A stretch of DNA of 64,000 nt from Prevotella sp. S7-1-8 (GCF_000758925.1 NZ_JRNC01000031.1:44612-108611), one strand, 5' to 3'; shown: positions 25,958-37,216, counted from the first letter of the stretch. Notes: generated from the sequence alone by a model not told the origin. Translations and numbers: made by a program.

Positions 25958-28900
25958 ATGAAAAAGATATTCTATCTTATCATTTTATTAGCAATACCCA
26001 TGAATATCCTTGCGGACAGTTACTCATCATTATGGAAGAAAGCGGACGACGCCTCCAAAAAGGACTTGCCTAAAAGCCAAATCCAATGGCTGGACAAAAT
26101 CATCGCCAAAGCGGAGGGCGAGAAAGCGTACGGCCAGCTGATGAAAGCTCAACTGCTTCGTTCCTCGCTTCGCGCGCAGATAGCTCCCGACTCATTGGAC
26201 GTGGAAATAGCCCGACTTGAGCGAAAAGCCCTCACGACCAAAAACAAAACGCTGCAAGCGGTGTACGCGTCGGCGTTGGGCAAAATATACCAAGAACAAC
26301 TTGAAGATGACGCGGTGGCCAAAAGCAAGCGTTGGTTTAAGCTATCCATGCAAAACCCGGCCCTTTTGGCCCAGCATAAGAGCGAGGAATACGAGCCGGC
26401 CATCGTAAAAGGCGTGGACAGCCGCATCTTTAACGAAGACTTGCTGCACGTCATCGGCTTGGAAGCCGAAGACTATACCACCCTGCACGATTATTATAGC
26501 AAAACAGGAAACCGGCCAGCCGCATGTATCACGGCATGCTACAAACTGAGACAGGAACGTGGCAACTATACCGCCGTGGCCAACAAATCTGTATACCTTC
26601 AGCGTGTGGACTCGCTCATCAAGGTTTACGCCGACCTGCCCATGGCTGGCGAATTGGCCATCGAGCATGACGATTACCTTGCCCAATGCCCTGACGCCTC
26701 GGCCGAAGAACGCGTCAAATACATCAACTACGCGCTCAACCGGTGGGGCGCATGGCCACGAATGAACATTCTGCGCAACGCTCTTGCCGAGTTGGAGCGG
26801 CCATCTTTCAATATCAACATAGGCGACTGCATGCTGCTGCCAAACGTCAAGCGGAAGGTGCTGGTCAATTCCATACGCAACATCAACGAGCTACACGTCA
26901 AAATATATCGAGTGGACGTGAGCGGAAAAACCACGCTCAATCCTGACAAACCCCAAGACTACAAGGCACTGCAAAAACATATCGACCCAGCCTTTGAGCG
27001 GTCTGTCACGCGACGATACATTGGCCAGCCGGCGTGGAAAGAGAACTGCGACTCCATCTTGTTGGAGGGCATGCCCGTAGGCGTGTATCTCATGGAGGCC
27101 TCCACCGACAACAAGGGCATCAAGCCTCAACGCGCCTTGTTGCGCGTGAGCGACCTCTACGTGATGAGCGAGGCCCGCCCGGACAAGCGCATTCGGTTTG
27201 TCGTGGTGAGCGCGACAACGGGCAAGCCCATAGAAGGAGCGCATATAGAACTGACCACGAACGCCTCGTTCGGCAATGGGAAAGACAGCAAAGTAAGCAT
27301 ATTGAGCGGTCAAAATGGCGAGGTGAACTATGCCTACAAAGGACGAATGCCCAACAAAATATATGTCTTCACGGACAAAGACCGCGCCTGCGGCAACTTC
27401 GACATAGACGCATACTATTCTTATTGGGACGAGAAATCGACAAGAAAAGACCTTTACGCTTATACAGACCGTAGTGTATACCGCCCTGGCCAGCAGGTTC
27501 ACGCGGTAGCTATCGCCACGGAGATAGACAGCAAAAACGTGTCAAGCAAAGCCCTTGACAATGAGCCGCTGACCATAACCTTGCGCGATGCCAATGGAAA
27601 AGAAGTGGGCAGAAAAAAGGTTACGACCGACGCTTTTGGCACAGCTTCCACGATGTTCACGCTGCCGGCAAATGGGCTTACCGGCACTTTTTATATCAGG
27701 ATGGAGGGCCGCGACCTGTACGCCGGGACCTCGTTGCAAGTGGAACAATACAAACGCCCAACATATCAAATAGAATTTGAGCCTTATAAAAAAGCATACC
27801 AAATAGGCGACGTGGTAAAAGTGCGCGGCGTGGCAAAGAGCTTTGCCGGCGTGCCAGTGCAAGGAGCCAAGGTGGAATACACCGTGAAACGCAACAAGAG
27901 CATGTGGTCTCGCTGGAGCGACGGCAACTGGTCGGACAACCTGCTGACCGAATCCACCGTGACAGCCGATGACGGCTCTTTCTACTTGAAAATGCCAATG
28001 ACATTGCCCCCAAATGTCAATATGGAGCTTCCACTATATTATAATGTGGTGGCGAACGCCAAAGTGACCGACCTCTCGGGCGAGACACACGAAGGCACGA
28101 CATCGCTGCCACTGAGCAATCGCACGCGAATTTTAAATTGCGACATACCTTCCAAGACGCTAAGAGACAGCCTGCGCAACTTCTCTTTCACGCTCAGGAA
28201 CGTAGCCGGCGAAGTTATCGAGGGCAAAGTGCGCTATAAAATTGACAACGAGCCATGGCAGACGACAGACGCCAACAAGCCCGTCGCCATCGCTCGCAAA
28301 TTGACATCAGGACAGCATACGATCACGGGGATATGTGACAATGACACCGTGAAAAAACAATTTATCATATTTTCTTATGAGGACAAGAAGCCCGCGATAG
28401 AGACCCCACACTGGTTCTACGTCTCTGACAATCGATTCCACGCCGACGGCAAACCCGTGTACATACAGGTGGGCAGCTCTGACAGCGATGTGCACCTATA
28501 CTATACCGCGCTGAGCGGAGAACGCATCATCGACGAAGGGCGCGCGACGCTCAACAACGAAGTGCTCACCAAGAAGCTGGTTTACAAAGAAGCGTACGGC
28601 GATGGCGTCACGATAAATATGGCATGGGTGAAACGAGGCCATCTCTTCAGGCATACCGTGCAGCTGCTTAGACCCGAGCCCGACAACAAACTCAAACTCT
28701 CGTGGAAGACTTTCCGCGACCGACTGGCTCCCGGACAAAAAGAGGAGTGGACACTGCGAATACTCACGCCCGATGGCAAGCCAGCGCAAGCGCAGCTGCT
28801 CGCCACCATGTACGACAAGAGTTTGGACGGCATAGTCAAGCACCAATGGCATTTCTCGCCACACTATCAATTCTCTTTGCCACAAACAGAATGGCACGGC

Positions 28901-31522
28901 GGCAGCGACGACGCCATAGGATTGTACGGCTTCGCCAATTACAAGAGACTGCCAGAGCGCATGCTTGCGTTCAGCCATTACTATAAGAGCATGTTCTACA
29001 TCGCGCCTCCTTACGTGCTCTACGAGTCGATGACTACGCAGGCTCCCAACGGTTTGCGGACACGCGCCATGGGAGCGGGGATTTCGATCGCAAAAAACGA
29101 ATTGGCCAAATCAGCGGCCGTCGCGGAAACTGGCGGTGGCTATGCGGCTGACAGCGTGTACCAAGAAGTGACCGAATTGTCAGCCCTCGACAACGCCCCA
29201 AACAATCAAGCCACCGGGATGGATGGCGGAAACAAGCAGGGCAACGCCACCCAGCAACCGCGCGAGAACCTCAACGAGACAGCGTTCTTCTTCCCAACGC
29301 TCATGGCCGACAGTCAAGGCAATGTCAACATCAAGTTTACACTGCCAGAGAGCGTCACCACTTGGCGTTTCATGACCATCGCCCACGACAAGCAGATGAA
29401 CCATGGGCAGTTGTCAGCCGAAGCCGTGGCAAAGAAAGACGTGATGGTGCAGCCCAACTTACCACGTTTTATCCGCATGGGCGACAAAGCTCAAATCAGT
29501 GGCCGCATCTATAACACCGCAGAGAAAAACATCAACGGCATGGCACGCTTTCAGCTTCTCGACCCCGAGACAGAGGCAGTGGTGGCAGAATGGGAAAAAG
29601 CGTTCGACGTGGCCCGAGGCATGACCACGACCGTCTATTTTGACGTTGACGCGGACCGCTTGGCCGCGAACGCCAAAGGCCGCGACCTGTTCATTGCTCG
29701 TGTCATGGTGGAGGGCAACGGCTTCAGCGATGGCGAACAGCACTATTTGCCGCTGTTGCCCAATCGCGAATATGTCACCACCACGGTTCCATTCACGCAG
29801 AATGGCGCAGGCACGAAAACCATAGATTTGAGCAAACTGTTTCCCAACGCCGACGCCCAAAACAAGCTTACCATCGAATACACCAACCATCCGGCATGGC
29901 TCATGGCGCAAGCGTTGCCATCAATAGCCAGTCCCTGCGACAAGGACGCTATATCGTTGGCCACCGCCATCTATGCCAACAGCATAGGACAGAGCCTTCT
30001 TAATTCATCGCCAAAAATTAAGCGGACCGTCGAAATGTGGAAAAAGGAAACGCGAGAAGAAACTTCGCTGATGAGCAGTTTGCGGAAAAATCAAGAGCTA
30101 AAGACAATGGTACTCTCCGAAACGCCGTGGGTTGCCAACGCCGAGAGGGAAGCAGACCAGAAACAACAGCTTGCCAACTTCTTGGACGAGACGGCCATTG
30201 GTTATCGCGTCGACGATTTCACCACCAAGCTGCAAGCCCTCCAGAACGGCGATGGCTCGTTCAGTTGGTGGCCGGGCATGGCCGGAAGCTCTTATATAAC
30301 AATGAGCGTGGCACAAATATTGACACGTTTGGATGCCATGATTGGCACAAAATACGTGCGCACGAACATGCTCAACCAAGCGTTTGGATACCTTGACAGG
30401 CGTATCGCCGAGGAAGCGAGAGAGCTGAAAAAGGCAGAGAAGAAAGGGCAGAAACATCTTTCTCCAAGTGAGTTGGCATGCAATTATCTGTACACATGCG
30501 CATTGGCCAAACGCCCGGAAAGCCAAGACATGAACTATTTGGTGGCCTTGTTGGAGAAGATGCCCACCGAACTCACCATCTATGGAAAGGCTGGTTGCGC
30601 CGTCATCCTGTCTCAATATGGCAAGGAGCGGCGAGCCAAGGAATATCTGCGAAGCATCAACGAGCACTCCGTTTACAAAGCGGAGATGGGCAGATATTTT
30701 GACACTCACAAAGCCTTTTACAGTTGGTTTGATTACAAAATACCCACACAGACGTTCGCCATCGAAGCCATGAAGCGCCTCAATCCGGCCGACACCAAGA
30801 CCATTGAGGAGATGCAACGATGGCTATTGCAAGAGAAACGAGCCACCGGATGGGACACTCCCATCAACGCGGTGAACGCCGTTTACGCTTTTATGGGCAA
30901 CAATGAGGGTGGAATCGACATGAGCAAGCTTGCCTCTGGCATGCCAACAACACTGAAAATAAATGGGCAAGAGCTCAAAACACCCCAGGCAACGGCAGGG
31001 CTTGGATATGTAAAAACAACGGTAAAAGGCAACAAGGCAACCACGTTTACGGCCGAAAAAACAAGCCAAGGCACGTCTTGGGGGGCGCTCTACGCACAGT
31101 ATTGGCAGAAGGCCGCGGATGTAAAGGCCGCGTCATCAGGACTTGTGGTGAAACGTGAGATATGCTCGACAGACGGCAAGAAAATAGCCAACCGACTGAA
31201 AGTGGGCGACAAAGTGAGGGTGCGCATCACCATCGCGGCCGACCGAGACTATGACTTCGTTCAGGTACAAGACAAGCGCGCGGCTTGCTTGGAACCCGCG
31301 GAGCAGCTCAGTGGCTATCACTGGGGCTACTACCTCGCGCCGCAAGATAACGCGACAAACTATTATTTTGACCGCCTGGCCAAAGGGAAACATATTGTCG
31401 AGACCGATTATTACGTGGACCACGAGGGTGACTACACCACCGGAACATGCACTGCGCAATGCGCCTACAGCCCTGAATATTCTGGCAGGGAGGGAGCAAA
31501 AGAATTGCATGTGACCCGATAA
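25958..31522 (+). CDS. Alpha-2-macroglobulin-like envelope protein without thioester
   Basis: The 1854-residue protein has a signal peptide (about 1-19). After a helical N-terminal region come macroglobulin beta domains, including the MG2-type DLYAYTDRSVYRPGQQVH near residue 497, then the central A2M region with ESVTTWRFMTIAHDKQM (about 1130) and a C-terminal alpha-helical toroid plus receptor-like domain. At the place of the reactive thioester (CGEQ in trapping macroglobulins) I see SIASPCDKDAISL near residue 1320, so it cannot form a thioester bond. Members of this type in Bacteroidales are thought to act in envelope defence or surface maintenance; that is family knowledge, not shown here. 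Probably in an operon with the DUF1573 gene. Confidence 0.88.
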   Translation: MKKIFYLIILLAIPMNILADSYSSLWKKADDASKKDLPKSQIQWLDKIIAKAEGEKAYGQLMKAQLLRSSLRAQIAPDSLDVEIARLERKALTTKNKTLQAVYASALGKIYQEQLEDDAVAKSKRWFKLSMQNPALLAQHKSEEYEPAIVKGVDSRIFNEDLLHVIGLEAEDYTTLHDYYSKTGNRPAACITACYKLRQERGNYTAVANKSVYLQRVDSLIKVYADLPMAGELAIEHDDYLAQCPDASAEERVKYINYALNRWGAWPRMNILRNALAELERPSFNINIGDCMLLPNVKRKVLVNSIRNINELHVKIYRVDVSGKTTLNPDKPQDYKALQKHIDPAFERSVTRRYIGQPAWKENCDSILLEGMPVGVYLMEASTDNKGIKPQRALLRVSDLYVMSEARPDKRIRFVVVSATTGKPIEGAHIELTTNASFGNGKDSKVSILSGQNGEVNYAYKGRMPNKIYVFTDKDRACGNFDIDAYYSYWDEKSTRKDLYAYTDRSVYRPGQQVHAVAIATEIDSKNVSSKALDNEPLTITLRDANGKEVGRKKVTTDAFGTASTMFTLPANGLTGTFYIRMEGRDLYAGTSLQVEQYKRPTYQIEFEPYKKAYQIGDVVKVRGVAKSFAGVPVQGAKVEYTVKRNKSMWSRWSDGNWSDNLLTESTVTADDGSFYLKMPMTLPPNVNMELPLYYNVVANAKVTDLSGETHEGTTSLPLSNRTRILNCDIPSKTLRDSLRNFSFTLRNVAGEVIEGKVRYKIDNEPWQTTDANKPVAIARKLTSGQHTITGICDNDTVKKQFIIFSYEDKKPAIETPHWFYVSDNRFHADGKPVYIQVGSSDSDVHLYYTALSGERIIDEGRATLNNEVLTKKLVYKEAYGDGVTINMAWVKRGHLFRHTVQLLRPEPDNKLKLSWKTFRDRLAPGQKEEWTLRILTPDGKPAQAQLLATMYDKSLDGIVKHQWHFSPHYQFSLPQTEWHGGSDDAIGLYGFANYKRLPERMLAFSHYYKSMFYIAPPYVLYESMTTQAPNGLRTRAMGAGISIAKNELAKSAAVAETGGGYAADSVYQEVTELSALDNAPNNQATGMDGGNKQGNATQQPRENLNETAFFFPTLMADSQGNVNIKFTLPESVTTWRFMTIAHDKQMNHGQLSAEAVAKKDVMVQPNLPRFIRMGDKAQISGRIYNTAEKNINGMARFQLLDPETEAVVAEWEKAFDVARGMTTTVYFDVDADRLAANAKGRDLFIARVMVEGNGFSDGEQHYLPLLPNREYVTTTVPFTQNGAGTKTIDLSKLFPNADAQNKLTIEYTNHPAWLMAQALPSIASPCDKDAISLATAIYANSIGQSLLNSSPKIKRTVEMWKKETREETSLMSSLRKNQELKTMVLSETPWVANAEREADQKQQLANFLDETAIGYRVDDFTTKLQALQNGDGSFSWWPGMAGSSYITMSVAQILTRLDAMIGTKYVRTNMLNQAFGYLDRRIAEEARELKKAEKKGQKHLSPSELACNYLYTCALAKRPESQDMNYLVALLEKMPTELTIYGKAGCAVILSQYGKERRAKEYLRSINEHSVYKAEMGRYFDTHKAFYSWFDYKIPTQTFAIEAMKRLNPADTKTIEEMQRWLLQEKRATGWDTPINAVNAVYAFMGNNEGGIDMSKLASGMPTTLKINGQELKTPQATAGLGYVKTTVKGNKATTFTAEKTSQGTSWGALYAQYWQKAADVKAASSGLVVKREICSTDGKKIANRLKVGDKVRVRITIAADRDYDFVQVQDKRAACLEPAEQLSGYHWGYYLAPQDNATNYYFDRLAKGKHIVETDYYVDHEGDYTTGTCTAQCAYSPEYSGREGAKELHVTR

Positions 31523-31561
31523 AGCATCAATAATTGGGTCGCTACAAACGATTATTAACAA

Positions 31562-32632
31562 ATGATGAATAAAAAAATAATAGGAATATCTCTCATTGCG
31601 TTAATTTGCCGAGAAGCTAAAGCGCAAGAGATTACAATAGCAAACAAGACCATAGACTGTGGGCAGGTAGTTTTCAAATCGCCTGTGAGAGCCGAGTTTG
31701 AAATGAGAAACAGTGGCGAACGGCCATTGGTCATAACCAATGTAAAGACCAGTTGTGGCTGCACGCAAGCCCAATATCCGAAAGCCCCCATCGCCCCCGG
31801 CGCGAAATTCATGGTCGCGGCCACCTACGACGCCAAACAAATGGGCCGGTTCGACAAACAAATTGGCATATACAGCAACGCCACCCAAAATCCTTTGACA
31901 CTGTCTGTACGTGGCGTTGTCGTCTCAAAGATTAACAAATTTGAGGGGGCATACACGTTTCAAATGGGCAAATTGAAAGTCGACGTGAACAACATAGAAT
32001 TTGATAATGTAAATCGCGGTGACCAACCTACCCAAGTGATACACATCAAAAACATTGGCTCCACTGTGGCCAAGCCAGTCGTGATGCACCTTCCGGACTA
32101 TCTAAAAGTTAACATCTCACCCTCGCAAATAGCCCCCGGGCACAGTGCCACGGCCGTCTTGACACTCGACTCACACCGTATTCGAAACTTGGGCTTGACC
32201 CAAACTTCCGTATATTTAGGCTCATTTCTCGGCGACACCGTGTCTCCCGAAAAAGAAATATCAATCTCGACCGTGCTTCTTCCGAGCTTCAAAGGGATGA
32301 CAGACTCCACTCGCGTCTACGCGCCCAAATTGAGATTGTCCGCAGGAAGCCTCGAGTTGGGCGGCTTTAAAGGCAAGGCGAAGAAGAAAGGCGAAATCGA
32401 AATCACCAACCAAGGACGAACCACGCTCAAGATAAACTGCCTTCAAATGTTCACCATGGGATTGGAAGTATCGCTCAACAAAACAGAAATCGAACCCGGG
32501 GAAAAAGCCAAACTCAAAATAACCGCTATTGCAAACGGGCTGAAAATGGCACGTTCCAAACCGCGTATACTAATGATTACCAACGACCCGGAGAACACCA
32601 AGATAATCATCAACATCAATGTTGAAATGTAA
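31562..32632 (+). CDS. Secreted DUF1573-type beta-sandwich protein
   Basis: The 356-residue protein has a signal peptide (about 1-21) and at least three immunoglobulin-like DUF1573/ASH-type domains. The first shows FEMRNSGERPLVITNVKTSCGCTQA, the hallmark of DUF1573 with its CGC motif; another is VIHIKNIGSTVAKP. The family is exported and abundant in Bacteroidetes, with no proven role; binding to other proteins or to the cell surface is likely from the fold. It lies 39 bp downstream of the macroglobulin-like gene in the same direction. Confidence 0.85.
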   Translation: MMNKKIIGISLIALICREAKAQEITIANKTIDCGQVVFKSPVRAEFEMRNSGERPLVITNVKTSCGCTQAQYPKAPIAPGAKFMVAATYDAKQMGRFDKQIGIYSNATQNPLTLSVRGVVVSKINKFEGAYTFQMGKLKVDVNNIEFDNVNRGDQPTQVIHIKNIGSTVAKPVVMHLPDYLKVNISPSQIAPGHSATAVLTLDSHRIRNLGLTQTSVYLGSFLGDTVSPEKEISISTVLLPSFKGMTDSTRVYAPKLRLSAGSLELGGFKGKAKKKGEIEITNQGRTTLKINCLQMFTMGLEVSLNKTEIEPGEKAKLKITAIANGLKMARSKPRILMITNDPENTKIIININVEM

Positions 32633-32777
32633 AAAACAAGAAGCCGGACGGGTTAAAGACTACCAAAAAGGCGGAGACCCTACTTCGCCAAACACCGACT
32701 CATAATTCAACCATGCGACAGCAGCATGCCATATACACACCTTTAACATCATAAATCGGCAACATCCATACCTTAAC

Positions 32778-33638
32778 ATGAATGTAAAAATAGAAATTGA
32801 CAGTGGCAGCGGTTTTTGTTTTGGCGTAACAACGGCCATCAAGAAGGCTGAAGAAGAGCTTGCGAGCGGAAAGACCCTATATTGCTTGGGCGACATTGTG
32901 CACAACAGCATGGAAGTGAACAGGTTGCATCGACAAGGCCTTGTCACCATCAACCATGAGCAATTAAGGCAGTTGCGCAATGCGAAAGTGCTGCTCAGGG
33001 CGCACGGTGAGCCACCCGAGACCTACGAGCTGGCACGCAAAAACAACATAGAGATCATCGACGCGACATGCCCCGTGGTGTTAGCCTTACAGCGAAGAAT
33101 AAAGAGAAAGTTTGTTGAAAACCCAGATTCACAGATTGTTATCTTCGGAAAAAACGGGCACGCGGAGGTACTTGGCCTTGTCGGGCAAACTCATTCCAAC
33201 GCCATCGTGGTGGAAAACATTGAGGACGTAAAGCGACTCGACTTCAGTCGAAGCGTCTATCTATATTCCCAAACCACCAAAAGCCTTGACGAATTCCACC
33301 ATATCATTACCTACATTGAACAACATATATCACCCCATGCCACCTTTGAGCGCTTCGACACGATATGCCGTCAAGTGGCCAACCGCATGCCCAACATAGC
33401 CGAGTTTGCGTCCAAACACGATCTCATCGTGTTCGTAAGCGGCCGCAAAAGCTCCAATGGCAAGGTGCTTTTCCACGAATGCCGGAGCGTCAACCCCAAC
33501 AGTTACCAGATAGAAAGCGCCGAGGAGATAGACTTTGACTGGTTTAAAGGGGTAAGCACCATTGGCATTTGTGGCGCCACCAGTACGCCAAAATGGCTGA
33601 TGGAAGAGTGCAAGGAGGCTATCCTGAGGCATAATTAA
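32778..33638 (+). CDS. ispH: 4-hydroxy-3-methylbut-2-enyl diphosphate reductase
   Basis: The last enzyme of the MEP isoprenoid pathway makes IPP and DMAPP with a [4Fe-4S] cluster. The three cluster cysteines are visible at C14 (SGFCFGV), C98 (DATCPVV) and C197 (DTICRQV), and GICGATSTPKWLMEE is the conserved C-terminal motif. Length 286 residues is typical. It supplies the precursor used by the polyprenyl synthase at 20.7 kb. Confidence 0.95.
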   Translation: MNVKIEIDSGSGFCFGVTTAIKKAEEELASGKTLYCLGDIVHNSMEVNRLHRQGLVTINHEQLRQLRNAKVLLRAHGEPPETYELARKNNIEIIDATCPVVLALQRRIKRKFVENPDSQIVIFGKNGHAEVLGLVGQTHSNAIVVENIEDVKRLDFSRSVYLYSQTTKSLDEFHHIITYIEQHISPHATFERFDTICRQVANRMPNIAEFASKHDLIVFVSGRKSSNGKVLFHECRSVNPNSYQIESAEEIDFDWFKGVSTIGICGATSTPKWLMEECKEAILRHN

Positions 33639-33679
33639 ATCAAAACGAGAAACTTTTTACGTTCTTCATAACACCGCAT

Positions 33680-33732
33680 TGCCCTATGTTTGAGTGGTGA
33701 GACACACATTTCTCGCATCTAAACATAGGGCA
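33680..33732. repeat. 12-bp inverted repeat upstream of clpB
   Basis: TGCCCTATGTTT (33680-33691) and AAACATAGGGCA (33721-33732) are perfect inverse copies 29 bp apart, 125 bp before the clpB start and 42 bp after the ispH stop. It could be an ispH terminator stem or a heat-shock operator. It is not the CIRCE sequence. Confidence 0.6.
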
Positions 33733-33856
33733 AATAATATTCTGTCATTTTGTCATTTCTTGTTGAATGGGCATGCCATTTGACTTTGTTCTATTGAAAC
33801 AAAAATATATCACACCATCAGAAAACAAAAAGAACAAATACAGAAAGGAGACAAAC

Positions 33857-36445
33857 ATGACATTTGACAAATTCACTATCAAGGCGCAAGAGGCTGTACA
33901 AGAGGCTGTCAACATAGCGCAAGGGGCTCAACAACAGGTGATCGAGCCAACCCACCTATTGCAAGGCATCATACAAAAAAGCAGGGATGTCACAAATTTC
34001 GTATTCCAAAAATTAGGCGTTAACACATCACAAATTGAAAAATTGGTTCAACAAGAATTAAGCCGACTGCCCCGCGTGGAAGGTGGTCAGCCCTATTTCT
34101 CCAACGACACCAATTCGGTGTTGCAGCGCGCCATAGGCATTTCGCAGAAAATGGGAGACGAATTTGTGTCTGTGGAACCTATACTCTTGGCTCTGCTTCA
34201 AGTCAACTCTACCGTAGCCCATATTCTGAAGGATGCCGGATGCACAGAAGACAACATGAGAAAGGCTATCGAAGAGCTGCGCCAAGGCCAAAACGTGCAA
34301 GGCCAAAGTGGCGACGAGAACTTCCAAGCCTTGTCCAAATACGCCAAGGACTTGGTGGACGAGGCCCGCAAAGGCAAGCTTGACCCCGTGATAGGACGTG
34401 ACGAAGAGATACGCCGCGTGCTACAAATATTGTCGAGACGAACCAAGAACAACCCTATATTAATAGGTGAGCCGGGCACAGGCAAAACCGCCATCGTGGA
34501 AGGATTGGCGCAACGCATCGTGCGGGGAGACGTGCCCGAGAACCTGAAAAACAAGCAACTATACTCGTTGGACATGGGAGCCTTGGTGGCGGGGGCTAAA
34601 TACAAGGGAGAGTTTGAGGAACGACTGAAAAGCGTTATCAAGGAGGTCACGAACGCCAACGGCAATATCATATTGTTCATAGACGAGATACACACGCTCG
34701 TTGGGGCAGGTGGCGGCGAGGGAGCCATGGACGCTGCCAACATCTTGAAACCGGCGTTGGCTCGCGGCGAGCTGCGCGCCATCGGAGCGACCACGCTCAA
34801 CGAGTACCAGAAATACTTTGAGAAAGACGCGGCGCTTGAGCGTCGTTTCCAAACCGTGATGGTCGAAGAACCAGACGAGCTGGACGCCATTTCCATCCTG
34901 CGAGGGCTCAAGGAGCGATACGAGAACCACCACAAGGTGCGTATCCAGGACGATGCCTGCATCGCTGCCGTACAGCTTTCGGAACGCTATATCTCCGACA
35001 GGTTCCTCCCCGACAAGGCCATCGACCTCATGGACGAGGCCGCCGCCAAGCTGCGCATGGAACGAGACTCCGTGCCCGAGGAACTTGACGAGATTTCGCG
35101 CCGACTGAAACAATTGGAGATTGAGCGCGAGGCCATCAAACGAGAGAACGACGAGGACAAGATTAAGCAGTTGGACAAGGACATAGCCGAGCTGAAAGAG
35201 CAGGAGCACCAATACCGCGCCAAATGGGAAGCCGAGCGCGGTCTTGTAAACAAGATACAGCAAGACAAGCAAGAGATGGAACAGCTCAAGTTTGAGGCCG
35301 AACGCGCCGAACGCGAAGGCAACTATGAACGGGTGGCCGAGATACGCTATGGCAAGCTGCAACAGCTACAATATGACATCAACAATATACAACAACAGCT
35401 CAAGAACACGCAAGGCGGCGAGGGCATGGTGCGAGAGGAAGTGACCACCGATGACATAGCCGAGGTGGTGAGCCGATGGACCGGAATACCGGTGACGAGG
35501 ATGTTGCAAAGCGAGCGAGATAAATTGTTGCATTTGGAAGAGGAATTGCACAAGCGTGTCATAGGCCAAGACGAGGCTATCAAGGCTGTGTCGGACGCCG
35601 TGCGTCGAAGTCGCGCCGGCCTGCAAGACCCCAAGAAACCCATCGCCTCTTTCATCTTTCTCGGAACAACGGGTACCGGCAAGACCGAATTGGCCAAGGC
35701 CTTGGCGGAATACCTCTTCAACGACGAGAACATGATGACGCGTATTGACATGAGCGAGTACCAAGAGAAATTCAGCGTGTCCCGACTCATCGGCGCGCCT
35801 CCGGGGTATGTCGGTTACGACGAGGGCGGCCAGCTCACGGAGGCCGTGAGACGCAAGCCATACAGCGTAGTGCTGTTTGACGAGATCGAGAAGGCGCACC
35901 CCGACGTGTTCAACACATTGCTGCAGGTGCTTGACGACGGTCGTCTTACCGACAACAAGGGGCGCACGGTCAACTTCAAGAACACCATCATCATCATGAC
36001 CTCCAACCTCGGAAGCCAGTACATACAAGAGCGCTTCTCCGCCCTCAACGACCACAACCGCCACGAGGTAATCAGCGACACGCGCGCCAAGGTGATGGAA
36101 ATGCTCCGGAAGACCATCCGGCCGGAATTCCTGAACCGTATTGACGACATCATCATGTTCTTGCCTCTCACCAAACAAGAGATAGCCAAGGTGGTGACCT
36201 TGCAACTGCAACGCGTTCGCAAGATGCTCGAGCCGCAGGGCTTTAACATAGAATGGACAGACCAAGCGGTAGACTGGTTGGCCAACGTGGGCTATGACCC
36301 CGAGTTTGGCGCGCGCCCAGTGAAGCGTGCCATTCAAGAGCACATGCTCAACGAACTGTCCAAGAAAATCCTCGCGGAGGAGGTGAATCGCGAGAAGCCC
36401 ATAGTGATAGACGCCAACGGCAACGGCCTGGTGTTTCGAAACTAA
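33857..36445 (+). CDS. clpB: ClpB disaggregase chaperone
   Basis: I start at ATG 33857 ([18 protein letters not shown], preceded by an AAAGGAG Shine-Dalgarno sequence, unusual here), not at 33767. The 862-residue AAA+ protein has the Clp N-domain repeats, first Walker [14 protein letters not shown], a coiled-coil middle domain (about 400-530) and second Walker [17 protein letters not shown] with sensor motifs. It forms hexamers that with DnaK rescue aggregated proteins. Expected to be heat inducible; the inverted repeat upstream is a candidate control element. A strong terminator follows. Confidence 0.96.
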   Translation: MTFDKFTIKAQEAVQEAVNIAQGAQQQVIEPTHLLQGIIQKSRDVTNFVFQKLGVNTSQIEKLVQQELSRLPRVEGGQPYFSNDTNSVLQRAIGISQKMGDEFVSVEPILLALLQVNSTVAHILKDAGCTEDNMRKAIEELRQGQNVQGQSGDENFQALSKYAKDLVDEARKGKLDPVIGRDEEIRRVLQILSRRTKNNPILIGEPGTGKTAIVEGLAQRIVRGDVPENLKNKQLYSLDMGALVAGAKYKGEFEERLKSVIKEVTNANGNIILFIDEIHTLVGAGGGEGAMDAANILKPALARGELRAIGATTLNEYQKYFEKDAALERRFQTVMVEEPDELDAISILRGLKERYENHHKVRIQDDACIAAVQLSERYISDRFLPDKAIDLMDEAAAKLRMERDSVPEELDEISRRLKQLEIEREAIKRENDEDKIKQLDKDIAELKEQEHQYRAKWEAERGLVNKIQQDKQEMEQLKFEAERAEREGNYERVAEIRYGKLQQLQYDINNIQQQLKNTQGGEGMVREEVTTDDIAEVVSRWTGIPVTRMLQSERDKLLHLEEELHKRVIGQDEAIKAVSDAVRRSRAGLQDPKKPIASFIFLGTTGTGKTELAKALAEYLFNDENMMTRIDMSEYQEKFSVSRLIGAPPGYVGYDEGGQLTEAVRRKPYSVVLFDEIEKAHPDVFNTLLQVLDDGRLTDNKGRTVNFKNTIIIMTSNLGSQYIQERFSALNDHNRHEVISDTRAKVMEMLRKTIRPEFLNRIDDIIMFLPLTKQEIAKVVTLQLQRVRKMLEPQGFNIEWTDQAVDWLANVGYDPEFGARPVKRAIQEHMLNELSKKILAEEVNREKPIVIDANGNGLVFRN

Positions 36446-36484
36446 AGCCTTGAGACAAGGCTGACAAACAGGCAGGCTATATTT

Positions 36485-36523
36485 GAGGAGGTGCGTCCCA
36501 ATGACGCACCTCCTCTTATTTTG
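36485..36523 (+). terminator. Rho-independent terminator of clpB
   Basis: Perfect 13-bp arms GAGGAGGTGCGTC and GACGCACCTCCTC with a 5-nt loop, followed by TTATTTTG. Confidence 0.85.
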
Positions 36524-36549
36524 CGCAAAAGTCAGTTATTTTTTGTGGT

Positions 36550-36885
36550 TTGCGAATCTTTCAGCCCAAGCCAACAGAAATTGTGGCGGATGAGTGGAGA
36601 CGCGACGTGATGGAATGTCACACCACGCGTTTCCAAGGGGTGTTTTGTTTTCGCGAGGCGAGGCGGTCTCTCGCCCTTGCCGATTGCAAGGCACGCGACA
36701 ATAGAAAAATGGGCTGTACTTTCAACGATTTGTTCACGGCACTCAATGTCAAGAAAATCATGCGCAAGGAACTTGGCACGCCCATCGGTTGCCTTAAAGC
36801 GTGGATGCTCAATGCCTACCATTCGCGACGAATTATTGACGTGTTTGAGAAGAACCCAAACATGCCATTAAATAAAAAAATGTAA
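36550..36885 (+). CDS. Uncertain small open frame after clpB
   Basis: A 111-residue frame whose second half (GCTFNDLFTALNVKKIMRKE and after) has normal-looking composition, while the first half is Arg- and Cys-rich and less convincing. No known motif, signal peptide or promoter was found. It lies directly behind the clpB terminator. It could be a short genuine gene starting at an internal ATG (36709, MGCTFNDLF) or a decayed remnant. Confidence 0.25.
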   Translation: MRIFQPKPTEIVADEWRRDVMECHTTRFQGVFCFREARRSLALADCKARDNRKMGCTFNDLFTALNVKKIMRKELGTPIGCLKAWMLNAYHSRRIIDVFEKNPNMPLNKKM

Positions 36886-37012
36886 ACGTTATATTTATAT
36901 TCGTTGCTGACGCAAAATAAAAATAATAACAGAGTATTGTAAATATAAAATTACAATAATTGCAATATCGCGTTTACCCAAAATGCGTACGTTATCTATT
37001 TGTATCTTTGCT

Positions 37013-37020
37013 CCATCGCA
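37013..37020 (+). promoter_or_regulatory. -7 box of the long leader before the surface-protein genes
   Basis: TATCTTTG matches TAnnTTTG. The next convincing gene starts at 37739, giving a leader of about 710 nt. Confidence 0.5.
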
Positions 37021-37216
37021 TCATTGTGTCATAATATTGTAAAAATAAATCAAACAAAACCGTAATAAACCAAAACGGCACAATTATTTTTTATATGAAA
37101 GAACCAAGTAATTTCTCTTGAAATTGCTTGGAGATTTGAGGAAAAAAGTTTAATTTTACCTTATATTTATAAAATTAAACAACATCGCTCCCATATTAAA
37201 CACACAAGGAGCAAAA

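Noticed and set aside
33680..33732. CIRCE/HrcA operator
   Set aside because: Arms do not match TTAGCACTC/GAGTGCTAA and the spacer is far longer than 9 bp.
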